A DNA stretch of 31,248 nt, taken from positions 1 through 31,248 of the forward strand of contig DATFMH010000166.1 of assembly GCA_035267045.1 (NCBI GenBank), given 5' to 3'. This stretch comes from DATFMH01 sp035267045 (GTDB lineage: Bacteria; Bacteroidota; Rhodothermia; Balneolales; DATFMH01). How positions within the stretch are numbered: the first letter of the stretch is position 1; every line of letters starts with the position of its first letter. The notes below the pieces were generated by a model. The model was not told the DNA's origin. It did no database searches and was given only the letters and a program-made list of their open reading frames with translations. Below, piece by piece: positions 23,794 to 31,248 of this stretch. The position numbers were made by a program, and so were the translations under genes.

Positions 23794-24178
23794 TTATAAA
23801 ATAATAAATAAAAAATATGTTTTGTTTTATGATATTCGATTAATTAATAATCTGAAAATTCGATTTTGTATTACTTTTATGTATTCATAAATACAACATA
23901 TAATTTTTAAATATTAGGACTACTATCTCTAAAAAAAATGATTTTCTATTAAAAACTGCTCTATTACTTTGAGCACCAAACAGATGATCATTATATCAAC
24001 AATTTTTTCGGGATCAGAATAAATTAGAATGGGTAAGTACCCCATTACCAAATCAGTGTAACATTTTGCCGGTTGAACTATCAATAATAGTGTCAATCTA
24101 TTAAAATTGTGGAGTTGTCAGTGTCGTTTTCATTTCATTTGAAATAGTTAATCATCTACCTAACTCTAAGGTGGCATT
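23794..24178. other. Intergenic, right edge of the AT-rich island
   Basis: The first 200 bases are extremely AT-rich; the composition then returns towards the window average from about 24,000. AATGGG/CCCATT with a 7-nt loop (about 24,030-24,048) is a weak hairpin. No gene is seen. CTAAGGTGGCATT directly before the ATG at 24179 is a good ribosome binding site. Confidence 0.4.
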
Positions 24179-25414
24179 ATGTTTATAAATACAGAAGGTA
24201 TTACAAAATATCTGTTTTACATTATTTTATTTCCCACATTATTTCAGCAAGGTTTATTAAACTTTGCATGGGCGTCCGGTGATCCCATTTTATTGATGAC
24301 AGCAAAGAGACTCTTTCTGTTGTTGCCTGCACTGGCTCTCATTCTTGGATGCTGGATTACCATTCCGGCTTTCCTTACAGTCATTTTCCGTCATAACCGC
24401 CGGGAATATGCCATGACGCTTTTCATAACCTGGTGGGATCTTGGAAAAGCAGTCATCTCGTTCTGGGGCGGTATATTCCGCTTTATATTTTATTTTGCGG
24501 TGGCTTTACTCGAATTACTGAAAATTATTGTAATTGGAATTTGGTCGGTGCTTCAATCGATTATTATAATGCCATTCCGACTTCTGGGACAAGCATCGGG
24601 TAAGGTCGTCAAATCCAAAATCCCATGGATTGCCGTATTTTTAACAATTTTCTGGGTATTAGTGGAATCCACCATCTTCACATATGTCACAACACCTCTT
24701 GTTCTTGATACCCTTTCAAATATCACCGGTGATCAACTGTCAATAGCTTTCATTCGTATTCCTCTTTTCACTTTTCTCTTTTTCATCGTTTTGGGGAGTT
24801 ACGCTGTCCTGTCGACATTCGTGGATTCGGTAAAGAAAAAAAGTATCTCCCAGATCCTTGGAATTGGTGCTATCGAGATTATTGTCATGTTCGTTGAAGT
24901 TGTATTCCTGTACAGGGAATTTGTTGATGCGCTTGTTCCATGGTTCTCCCTTTATGCGGCTCATTTTGAGCCGGGTATGATTGAGATCCTTGCTGTTTCA
25001 GGGTTCATGTGGTTTGGAATCCGCAGTTTGTCATGGTTTCTGTTTGCTTCTTACGGGACTCCTACGATCATGTCTGTTATTCAGGGTAAAGGAGTCGAGA
25101 CAGATAAGAAGACAAGTAAAAGTAAAGCCAAGGAAGAACCTTTTGAATGGGACCTTTCGATCAGTTTTATGGATGCCATGAAGAAAGATGCACAATGGGT
25201 ACAGGAAAAAGGGGAAGAGCTGCTTGCCGCATTTATGTTGCCTCCGCTCCAGGTTATAGCCGGGGCTATTAATTTCCTGACCTTGCTAATCAGCGGTACT
25301 CACTTGTTTGATCTGCCATTTAAAAGCATAGACGATATCAAACAATCCAAAGTTCTCATTGAAACGCTTTCCAATAAGAGTGAACAGTTGGAAGCTCCCG
25401 CTACAACAGAATAA
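24179..25414 (+). CDS. Polytopic membrane protein of unknown function
   Basis: A 411-residue inner-membrane protein with a clear ribosome binding site (AAGGTGG). Hydrophobic segments at about residues 10-30, 42-68, 95-130, 148-172, 190-212, 225-245 and 262-285 suggest seven or so helices. A charged stretch follows (KGVETDKKTSKSKAKEEPFEWDLS, about 300-325), then an amphipathic helix with a Trp (DAMKKDAQWVQEKGEELLAA) and a last hydrophobic segment (LQVIAGAINFLTLLISG). No transporter or enzyme motif is evident. It precedes a VWA-like lipoprotein gene by 13 bases and shares a terminator with it, so the two probably form one complex, with the lipoprotein as the extracytoplasmic part. Confidence 0.7.
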   Translation: MFINTEGITKYLFYIILFPTLFQQGLLNFAWASGDPILLMTAKRLFLLLPALALILGCWITIPAFLTVIFRHNRREYAMTLFITWWDLGKAVISFWGGIFRFIFYFAVALLELLKIIVIGIWSVLQSIIIMPFRLLGQASGKVVKSKIPWIAVFLTIFWVLVESTIFTYVTTPLVLDTLSNITGDQLSIAFIRIPLFTFLFFIVLGSYAVLSTFVDSVKKKSISQILGIGAIEIIVMFVEVVFLYREFVDALVPWFSLYAAHFEPGMIEILAVSGFMWFGIRSLSWFLFASYGTPTIMSVIQGKGVETDKKTSKSKAKEEPFEWDLSISFMDAMKKDAQWVQEKGEELLAAFMLPPLQVIAGAINFLTLLISGTHLFDLPFKSIDDIKQSKVLIETLSNKSEQLEAPATTE

Positions 25415-25427
25415 TGGAGGATCAAAT

Positions 25428-26198
25428 ATGAAAAGTAACTATAAGACAATAAAGATCCTGATTCTCACTTCCCTGTTGCTGCTGGCTTCCGGTTGTGGTA
25501 TGAGCGGACCTCAAAAACCGCGTCTGTCTTTGTTTATCGGTGTGGATATCAGCGGTTCATTCATCAAAAGCGGTTATTTTGATGAATCATTGGATTTTCT
25601 GGCACATTATATATATGCACACCTGCATGGTATCGATAAGCTGGAAAAACCTAATGTCTTATTTGTCAGCTCTATAGGTGGTGCCCGCCCGGGTGAAGCC
25701 AAGACTTTTTACCCGATTCAAATTTTTGAGAACAAGTCGGTTGATGAAATAGATACGAAGCTTCACGAATTGTTTCCAAAAGACAAACAAAATGATTTTA
25801 CCGATTTCAATGCCTTCTTTGAACAGGTAGCACAGACTATACGGAACAAAAACCTGGTATTGCGCCCGGTATCTGTTGTCATGGTCAGCGATGGCAAACC
25901 GGATATAAAGAAAGACGGCCATACTGATTTTCGCAGCCTCAAACTACACCCACTCGAAAGACTTTCGCGGAATATCACCATCCGGCTGCTATATACAGAT
26001 CCGGTGACAGGTAATAAATGGGAAACCCTGGTTCCCCGGCGCCGGGTAAAGATCTGGACACAGGATGCCAAAGTCATGACTTCATGGAACGATTCGACCA
26101 TCTATATTCCCAACGAACCGATCAGCCAGGAAAAACGCTGGGTCGGCTGGGTAAAAGACAACGTTGATTTCGGAGTCAGGGCCCGCCGTGTGGATTAA
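25428..26198 (+). CDS. VWA-like lipoprotein
   Basis: A 256-residue protein from the ATG at 25428, preceded by TGGAGG eight bases upstream. An earlier in-frame ATG inside the upstream gene lacks such a site. A lipoprotein signal ends LLLASGC, giving lipid-modified Cys23. The strand LSLFIGVDISGSFIKSG contains the metal-ion site DxSxS (Asp40, Ser42, Ser44) of von Willebrand factor A domains; DFTDFNAFFEQV supplies the threonine and VVMVSDGKPDI the second aspartate. A basic segment VPRRRVKIW follows. VWA domains bind proteins through a metal ion. The partner is probably the polytopic protein encoded just before it. The family assignment rests on the MIDAS residues and fold order. Confidence 0.8.
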   Translation: MKSNYKTIKILILTSLLLLASGCGMSGPQKPRLSLFIGVDISGSFIKSGYFDESLDFLAHYIYAHLHGIDKLEKPNVLFVSSIGGARPGEAKTFYPIQIFENKSVDEIDTKLHELFPKDKQNDFTDFNAFFEQVAQTIRNKNLVLRPVSVVMVSDGKPDIKKDGHTDFRSLKLHPLERLSRNITIRLLYTDPVTGNKWETLVPRRRVKIWTQDAKVMTSWNDSTIYIPNEPISQEKRWVGWVKDNVDFGVRARRVD

Positions 26199-26307
26199 AA
26201 GTCAGCGTGTAATCCTGTATGTTACTAAGCCGATTCCGGATAATAGAATAAGGATTAACAGTTTTTTGCTGCAGATCCGTACTTGAGGATTAGGAGGATT
26301 GACGAGA

Positions 26308-26343
26308 GGGCTCTGCCCGGTTCGGGTGGGGCCTGTCTTTTTT
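26308..26343 (+). terminator. Rho-independent terminator of the VWA operon
   Basis: GGGCTCTGCCCG pairs with CGGGTGGGGCCT over a GTT loop, 12 pairs including four G-T wobbles, and runs after GTC into six Ts, about 110 bases after the VWA gene. Confidence 0.8.
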
Positions 26344-26601
26344 GTAAGTGATTCTTTTATATCCTTTATTTTGTACTTGTACTATTTCTGCCTCCTATTA
26401 AATTCTTCATCAAGTATTCACTGCAATTTTGAAAGAATTATCTGGTGTATTTTTTCGATACGTCCCACCGAGATGTAAATAATGTTGGGTCGGTATGCGT
26501 CTCAACATTATGTGCTTTTATCTTTCCATGTACTATGCCCGTACATTACCCTTCATTAAAGGGCTAAAGCCTTCATGCTTAAAAAATTCAATTATTTAAA
26601 T

Positions 26602-26621
26602 CCCCGGCCTAAAGACCGGGG
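26602..26621. repeat. REP-like hairpin CCCCGG/CCGGGG
   Basis: CCCCGG-CCTAAAGA-CCGGGG. It resembles in style the CCCC-rich hairpins of the IS200 region but is not flanked by the other two. It lacks a T-run. Confidence 0.55.
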
Positions 26622-26750
26622 CAATTAATAGATTTATTATTCTTAAGACAGGGGCCATAAAAATGAATTTTAATAGATTCCAAACTCCATTCACATTGAT
26701 TACTGAACCCCTCTGTGCCTTTGGAACTTTGGTACTTTGCGCCTTCATTT

Positions 26751-26785
26751 CTCCATGCTCCATGCTCCATGCTCCATGCTCCATG
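26751..26785. repeat. Simple tandem repeat, CTCCATG x5
   Basis: Five perfect 7-bp units in a row, 8 bases before the 3' end of the small membrane-protein gene. Unlike the 8-bp repeat at 17957, the period is 7. Confidence 0.95.
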
Positions 26786-26792
26786 CCTTCTC

Positions 26793-27104
26793 CTATAAAA
26801 ACTGTTGAAGAATTGCAAAAACAAGCAACAGTATAGAACAGACCAGCAGCCAAATGTTCAAAACCTGGTCCTCATAACTTTCCTCATCCCCCTTTTTCCT
26901 GCTAATGATCACCCACGCTATATACATTACAAAAGGAAATAAAATCACAGTCACGATCAATGCGAGCCGTAATACCCAAACAGGGGCCCATTGGGCAATG
27001 ACCAGCGCCTCCACTCCCTGGTCGATCAAAAAAGTGACGATGGTAAAGATAACCGCCACTTTGACCATGATAAGCCGTTTACGTTGTTTTAGTGTGTAAT
27101 TCAT
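26793..27104 (-). CDS. Small three-helix membrane protein, stand-alone relative of the adjacent N-terminal module
   Basis: A 103-residue inner-membrane protein with hydrophobic segments at about 14-33, 42-66 and 82-101 and a basic start (KQRKRLIMVK). The first two segments and the loop align with the N-terminal module of the two large upstream proteins: KVAVIFTIVTFLIDQGVEAL compares with KVAGVYAVAGWVLIQIAATT, and WAPVWVLRLALIVTVILFPF with IPDWGVRLVVILVILGFPI. The ATG overlaps the stop of the preceding gene as ATGA, so translation is probably coupled. It has no soluble domain of its own. It may pack with the large proteins in the membrane. This is a prediction from pattern similarity, not an established family. 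Confidence 0.75.
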   Translation of the reverse strand: MNYTLKQRKRLIMVKVAVIFTIVTFLIDQGVEALVIAQWAPVWVLRLALIVTVILFPFVMYIAWVIISRKKGDEESYEDQVLNIWLLVCSILLLVFAILQQFL

Positions 27105-29173
27105 GATTGGCTTCCCACGGGATATTTTTTGAGCAATTTTTGAAAGACAGGTGTATTACGAATCGGATCGAAAGTTGAAAAATTTCTGAGTGCTTCCGGA
27201 CTGATAAACCGGCTATGTCCAGATGTTTTGAACAGCTTGTCGAAGACGGCTTTCGCTTCCTTTGCATTTCCGAAATGAGCATAGATTTCTGCCTTGGTTA
27301 CCAAAAAACGACATATAAAGGAATCGATTCCGAACGGATGTTGGCGGCTGATAGATAATGCTTTTTCTATTGTTGATAATGCTTCCTGTTGACGGTATAA
27401 ATAAGACTGACCCAAAGCCAAAAAATTGTAAAGTATAGCAGACTTTGGATGTTGTTTTAAAGCGTTCTGTATTTCAGCAATAGATTTCAGAAGTGACTTA
27501 CGGCCTTTTTCCTGATTCCCCAATGCTAATTGCGCCCGGCCGATATAAAGCGCTTTAATACCTTTATTACGAAAATCAGATAGATGTGTTATTTTTTCGG
27601 CCATTTCAAATGATTTTTGGTAATTACCTATCCAATAATAATACTTTGCCATATCTGTGTACTTATACGGAAAATCATCCGGAAGTTTTTCCAATAAATC
27701 AAAGGCTTCACGTGGTTGTCCGGAATACATTAATATTTCACATTTAATATCAATTAATGTGTGGTTATCAGGGTTTAATGCTAAGCCATTTTCTAATGAC
27801 TGCTGAGCTTCCCTATAGTGTCCTAAAGCCATTGCAGTAGTAGCTACCCACTGCCTGATCAAGCCATTACGTGGATCAAGACGAAGTGCTCCGGTAAATT
27901 CCTCATTGGCTTTCTTCCAATTACCATAAGTTATTCTTACTTCGCCCAGAGTATTCTGTATATCCGCATTATTCGGTTCAAGTGCAGCTGCCTTATTTAA
28001 TTCCTGCAGGCCATCTTTGACTTTTCCTTTAAGGATGAATAACAAACCCAGGGCATGGTGTCCCTCTGCAAGATCAGGTTGTAATTTCAAGGCCTTTCGT
28101 GCATTGTCGAACCCAGTAATCAATAAAGAGTTATCACTTTGCACCTTGTTGACTATCATCTTACTTTTTACGTAAGCCAGGCGGGCATAAGCCAAAGCAA
28201 ACGAAGAATCTTTTTTAACGGCTTGTTGTAAATAATACATCGCCTTTGGCAAATACTTGGAATTAAGGCCTGTTTCATAGTATTGATTTTGCTCATATAA
28301 GGCTTTCAGGTACAGTTGATAGGCTTCACTATTGGTTGTCGGGATCCGTTTTATATTATTAGATTCCCTGGCCGTCAGTTTCGCTTTTAAAGCTTCGGCA
28401 ACTTTACCAGCCACTTCCCCTTCCACACCAAACACATTTTTTAATGTTCGTGTATAGGCTTTGGCCCAGATATGGTTGTCGGTTTTTGCATTAATAAGCT
28501 GGAGATTTATCAGAACCTGCTTGCCTACCTTTTGTACACTGCCTTCGAGGATCGTACTAACTCCAAGCTGTTTTGCGATGACTAAAAGATTATCCGGATG
28601 GCTGCTGTACTTTGCTGTCGAAGTACGCGATATGACTTTTAAATCCCCGATATCGGCCAACTTGGTTAATATCATATCCTGCATACCATCGGCAAAATAA
28701 GCATTGGATTTATCCGTACTAAGATTTTCAAACGGAAGAACAGCGATTGACTTTGAGGATGTCGATACGGTATCAGCAGCCCTATTTTGATTTGAAGTGG
28801 TTCCAGAAACAGATGTCTGCTTTTTGAAAAATTGCTGATAGAAAATAAATCCAATGGCCAACACCAAAACTACTGCAAGGGCGCTATTGATTTTTTGTCC
28901 TGTTTTATGAGAAATTGATTGATCTAAAGGCACTTCCTCGGTGCGTTTCACTCCATCCGGTGTCATTTCAAAGGCCCATGCCAGAATAAGAGCAATAGGA
29001 AATCCCAAAATAACCAGGATAACAACAAGGCGTACACCCCAGTCCGGTATTTTAAAAAACGGGAAGGTTGTGGCAGCGATCTGAATAAGAACCCAGCCGG
29101 CAACGGCATAAACACCGGCGACTTTAAAGACATTACGCCGTTTAAGTTCCTGTACAAAATGTTTCAAAAACAT
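27101..29173 (-). CDS. TolB/FlgO-like TPR protein with N-terminal membrane module (paralogue 2)
   Basis: About 690 residues from the ATG at 29173. A TTG just before it gives one extra residue but is less likely. The N-terminus QELKRRNVFKVAGVYAVAGW starts a two-helix membrane module (about 14-36 and 46-68) ending in WAFEMTPDGVKRTEEVP. A third helix is near residues 93-110. The segment SIAVLPFENLSTDKSNAYFADGMQ begins a TolB N-terminal/FlgO-like domain, with GVSTILEGSVQKVGKQVLIN and on to VEGEVAGKVAEALKAKL. The remainder is a series of TPRs (LQPDLAEGHHALGLLFILKG, LEPNNADIQNTLGEV). Similar proteins in other bacteria carry adenylate cyclase or winged-helix domains in front; neither is present here. 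It overlaps paralogue 1 by one base and the small membrane protein by four. Confidence 0.85.
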   Translation of the reverse strand: MFLKHFVQELKRRNVFKVAGVYAVAGWVLIQIAATTFPFFKIPDWGVRLVVILVILGFPIALILAWAFEMTPDGVKRTEEVPLDQSISHKTGQKINSALAVVLVLAIGFIFYQQFFKKQTSVSGTTSNQNRAADTVSTSSKSIAVLPFENLSTDKSNAYFADGMQDMILTKLADIGDLKVISRTSTAKYSSHPDNLLVIAKQLGVSTILEGSVQKVGKQVLINLQLINAKTDNHIWAKAYTRTLKNVFGVEGEVAGKVAEALKAKLTARESNNIKRIPTTNSEAYQLYLKALYEQNQYYETGLNSKYLPKAMYYLQQAVKKDSSFALAYARLAYVKSKMIVNKVQSDNSLLITGFDNARKALKLQPDLAEGHHALGLLFILKGKVKDGLQELNKAAALEPNNADIQNTLGEVRITYGNWKKANEEFTGALRLDPRNGLIRQWVATTAMALGHYREAQQSLENGLALNPDNHTLIDIKCEILMYSGQPREAFDLLEKLPDDFPYKYTDMAKYYYWIGNYQKSFEMAEKITHLSDFRNKGIKALYIGRAQLALGNQEKGRKSLLKSIAEIQNALKQHPKSAILYNFLALGQSYLYRQQEALSTIEKALSISRQHPFGIDSFICRFLVTKAEIYAHFGNAKEAKAVFDKLFKTSGHSRFISPEALRNFSTFDPIRNTPVFQKLLKKYPVGSQS

Positions 29174-31014
29174 CAATTACCTTTACTGGTGTAAGTGGTC
29201 ATAGTTGTATCTTTATGGTCGGGTACCGATAAGCCAATCTTATTACAGAACGAGATGAAACGCGGATCGTTTTTATACCGGAGCATAAAAGGATCCCAAA
29301 GAAGTCCGGTCAGACCGGGGTCTTTTTGTTGCCAGGCACGGTTGAGCCATTTGAATGCTTTATCAGGCTGTTGTCGGTAAGCATATACCTCGGCAATCTG
29401 ATAAGTGGCCAGGTCAGCATATTTTGAGATCATCTTTTGAAGTGCCTGATTGGCTTGTTTCTTTTCCCCGTTTGCTGTATAGGCTAAAGCCAGAGCATAG
29501 CTACGCCAGGCCGGTGCCGGCTCCTTCCGTGCGGCAGTGAGTGCTGCCTTGTCATTGCCCAGGAAAATTTGAACAATAGTAAGTTGTGTATTTATAGCCG
29601 TTGCACCAGGTTGCATAGCAATGGCACGATTTATGGTTTTTTCAGCTTTGCTGAATTGTCCGAGTGATGTATAATATTCGGAAAGATTGTAATATATTCT
29701 TGCATCCAGAGGATTGGCGGCAACTGCTTCCTGTCCGTATTGTAATGCCTTGGTAATATTTCCTAATGTAGCGCTAGTCACAGCTAAAAGTCCTTTTGCA
29801 GAAGGATTGGATGGTGCGAGTGAAACAGCACGTTGAATAGCACGTCGTGCACCCTGCCAGTTCATTAAATCCAATAGCAGAGATCCATGCGCCATATAAG
29901 CCACAGCCAGATTAGGATTTAAAACCAGTGCGGTGTCTACCGCTGTTCCTGCTTTTTGATATGCTTTTTGCCTCTCTGATCCACCAAGAAAGCCAGCGCC
30001 CAAAGATTGCCAGGCAGCAGATAATTTTGCATAGGCGGCAGCGTATTTAGGATCGACGGATATGGCTTTCCTGTAATAGCTGATGGCCTTGCGCCATGAA
30101 TCCTGGGAGAAGTGATTGAAATAAAAATTACCCTCAAGATAGGCGTTATAAGCCACAAGACTTCCGCTGGGTGGCCGATCAGTCTGTGCTGCTATTTTAT
30201 TGGAGTGTAGATTTCCTAAAAGTTTTGTTTTGAGTGCCTTAGTCACAGCTTTAGTGATATCATCCTGCAGATTAAACAGGTTCTTATAGGGCCGGTCATA
30301 ATAATCGGACCAGATTGTGCGTCCGTTATCAGCACTCACCAACTCAGCACGAATACGTACTTCATTTCCTTCATGACTGACACTTCCCTCTAAAAGTGTA
30401 CCGACGTTGAGTTTATTACCAATTTGTTTACTGTCCAGTTTTGTATTTCGAAGCTGAAAGGATGAATTACGCCCGATCACTGTTAATTTTGGATATTGAC
30501 TGAGGGCAATGATCAGGTTTTCGGAAAGTCCGTCGGAGAAATAGCGCTGTTTTGGATCACCGCTGTCATTAGAGAACGGTAATACGGCAATAGATTTAGC
30601 CTGATCTTTTAGACTATCCATTTCAGATTGTCTATTATTGTCATGCGCGGACACCGGTTGCTTCTCGAAGAACTGCTTGTACGAAAGAACAGACACAGCC
30701 AGGATCAGGATGATCATAAACAGGTTATTCAATTTCTTACCGGTAGATGTTGTGATAGAATGTTCTTCAGGCACTTCCCCAGTGCGTTTCACTCCATCGG
30801 GAGTCATCTCAAACGCCCAGGCCAGAATCAGAGCGATAGGGAAACCTAATATCACCAGGCCTACGACGAGGCGAACCCCCCAATCCGGAATTTTAAAAAA
30901 TGGGAAAATCGTGGCTGCTATCTGGATCAACACCCAACTCGCCACGGCATACACACCGGCTACTTTGAATACATTACGCCTTTTTAGTTCTTGTATCAGT
31001 TTTTTAAAATTCAT
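29173..31014 (-). CDS. TolB/FlgO-like TPR protein with N-terminal membrane module (paralogue 1)
   Basis: A 613-residue paralogue of the next gene, with the same order: membrane module at residues 14-68 (KRRNVFKVAGVYAVASWVL, IPDWGVRLVVGLVILGFPIA, then MTPDGVKRTGEVPEEHS), a third helix at 97-112, the FlgO/TolB-like domain from SIAVLPFSNDSG (141) to about 270, and TPRs to the end (LNPNLAVAYMAHGSLLLDL, NPLDARIYYNLSEYYTSLG). The membrane module is almost identical in protein to that of paralogue 2, while the TPR half is clearly different. In known relatives the FlgO-like part is periplasmic; which side it faces here depends on the helix count. No enzymatic domain is visible. The stop overlaps the next start as TGATG, a classic coupled junction. 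Confidence 0.85.
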   Translation of the reverse strand: MNFKKLIQELKRRNVFKVAGVYAVASWVLIQIAATIFPFFKIPDWGVRLVVGLVILGFPIALILAWAFEMTPDGVKRTGEVPEEHSITTSTGKKLNNLFMIILILAVSVLSYKQFFEKQPVSAHDNNRQSEMDSLKDQAKSIAVLPFSNDSGDPKQRYFSDGLSENLIIALSQYPKLTVIGRNSSFQLRNTKLDSKQIGNKLNVGTLLEGSVSHEGNEVRIRAELVSADNGRTIWSDYYDRPYKNLFNLQDDITKAVTKALKTKLLGNLHSNKIAAQTDRPPSGSLVAYNAYLEGNFYFNHFSQDSWRKAISYYRKAISVDPKYAAAYAKLSAAWQSLGAGFLGGSERQKAYQKAGTAVDTALVLNPNLAVAYMAHGSLLLDLMNWQGARRAIQRAVSLAPSNPSAKGLLAVTSATLGNITKALQYGQEAVAANPLDARIYYNLSEYYTSLGQFSKAEKTINRAIAMQPGATAINTQLTIVQIFLGNDKAALTAARKEPAPAWRSYALALAYTANGEKKQANQALQKMISKYADLATYQIAEVYAYRQQPDKAFKWLNRAWQQKDPGLTGLLWDPFMLRYKNDPRFISFCNKIGLSVPDHKDTTMTTYTSKGN

Positions 31015-31120
31015 AACTGCTTATACTGTTTTATATTAACTGCCGGAAGAATGTGCATGATCTAAAGTATATATTTTCCCGGTGCCTTTACAAGTCGATT
31101 TCAATGGATGCCATCCCTCA

Positions 31121-31248
31121 TCAGGGTACTTCCAGTTGCAAAGTACCGGCAATATTTGGGAACGTACCCTGTGTTGTCGCTTTTTCGCCAGGTTGCTTTG
31201 TTATCGAATACTCCCGGGGCACTTGCCCAGTGCGTTTCACCCCCTCAG
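31121..31248 (-). CDS. Third paralogue of the membrane-module family, truncated (partial)
   Basis: The minus-strand frame from the right edge reads EGVKRTGQVPREYSITKQ and onward for 41 residues to TGA at 31121-31123. The start matches DGVKRTGEVPEEHSIT of paralogue 1, the segment just after the second membrane helix. The frame stops about 40 residues later, before any FlgO-like or TPR domain, so this copy is either a short stand-alone membrane module, like the 103-residue protein, or a truncated pseudogene. The N-terminal part is beyond the window. Confidence 0.7.
   Translation of the reverse strand, partial: EGVKRTGQVPREYSITKQPGEKATTQGTFPNIAGTLQLEVP

Larger units (their letters stand above)
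26344..26792. other. Intergenic region with hairpins and simple repeats
   Basis: About 450 bases between the VWA operon and the convergent gene array. It holds a small stem CCCTT/AAGGG near 26,549, the palindrome at 26602 and the CTCCATG repeat, listed separately. No gene can be supported. Confidence 0.5.

Noticed and set aside
25359..25427. Earlier in-frame ATG of the VWA lipoprotein gene
   Set aside because: It lies inside the upstream gene without a ribosome binding site and would bury the lipoprotein signal; TGGAGG supports 25428.
26602..26621. Second IS200-type end near the VWA operon
   Set aside because: Only one CCCC-rich hairpin is convincing; the other two stems of the trio and the transposase are missing, so it is listed only as a REP-like hairpin.
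26596..26853. Minus-strand open frames of 85 and 71 residues
   Set aside because: They are read through the CTCCATG repeat and overlap the end of the small membrane-protein gene; the composition is repetitive.

Overview
The window looks like chromosome from a member of the Bacteroidota or a sister phylum of the FCB group. The support is an S46 dipeptidyl peptidase, a DUF349 repeat protein, an arsenosugar cluster of the ArsS type, a six-bladed beta-propeller lipoprotein candidate, large TolB/FlgO-like TPR proteins with a conserved N-terminal membrane module, and a tRNA promoter of TTG-N20-TATTTT type. A finer placement cannot be defended from the sequence alone.

Layout. The first 10.5 kb is ordinary, moderately AT-rich housekeeping sequence. 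It holds the tail of a DUF2914-like gene, a SixA-like phosphatase, the secreted S46 peptidase, a small unknown protein, a TPR protein, two tandem MscS channels followed by a macro-domain protein, the DUF349 protein and a small outer-membrane protein. From 10.9 to 13.7 kb four closely spaced genes form an arsenosugar biosynthesis operon: a CMD/AhpD-like protein, radical SAM ArsS and two glycosyltransferases. Directly behind it, 13.7-15.7 kb is an IS200-type transposase inside a nest of 250-bp repeat units, each carrying three hairpins and a fossil start of the transposase gene. A TlpA-like thioredoxin, S-adenosylhomocysteinase, an alpha/beta hydrolase and a tRNA-Arg(ACG) follow.

From about 19.7 to 24.1 kb the sequence becomes much more AT-rich. 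This island holds an AraC-type regulator broken by an in-frame TGA, a membrane-anchored DsbA-like protein (CPYC), a secreted 81-residue peptide whose mature part has six cysteines, a beta-propeller lipoprotein candidate, and a second membrane-anchored thioredoxin-fold candidate (CGYC). Together they look like a dedicated system that makes, folds and presents or senses a disulfide-rich exported peptide. It is the best candidate here for an undescribed system. A perfect 12-bp inverted repeat lies just before the peptide gene, and a perfect 10-bp hairpin follows it.

The right end returns to average composition. It has a two-gene operon (polytopic membrane protein plus VWA-like lipoprotein) and then a minus-strand array of related genes: a truncated paralogue at the window edge, two full-length TolB/FlgO-like TPR proteins with almost identical N-terminal membrane modules, and a stand-alone small membrane protein resembling that module. 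These genes are joined by 1-nt and 4-nt overlaps, apart from a gap of about 100 bp after the truncated copy.
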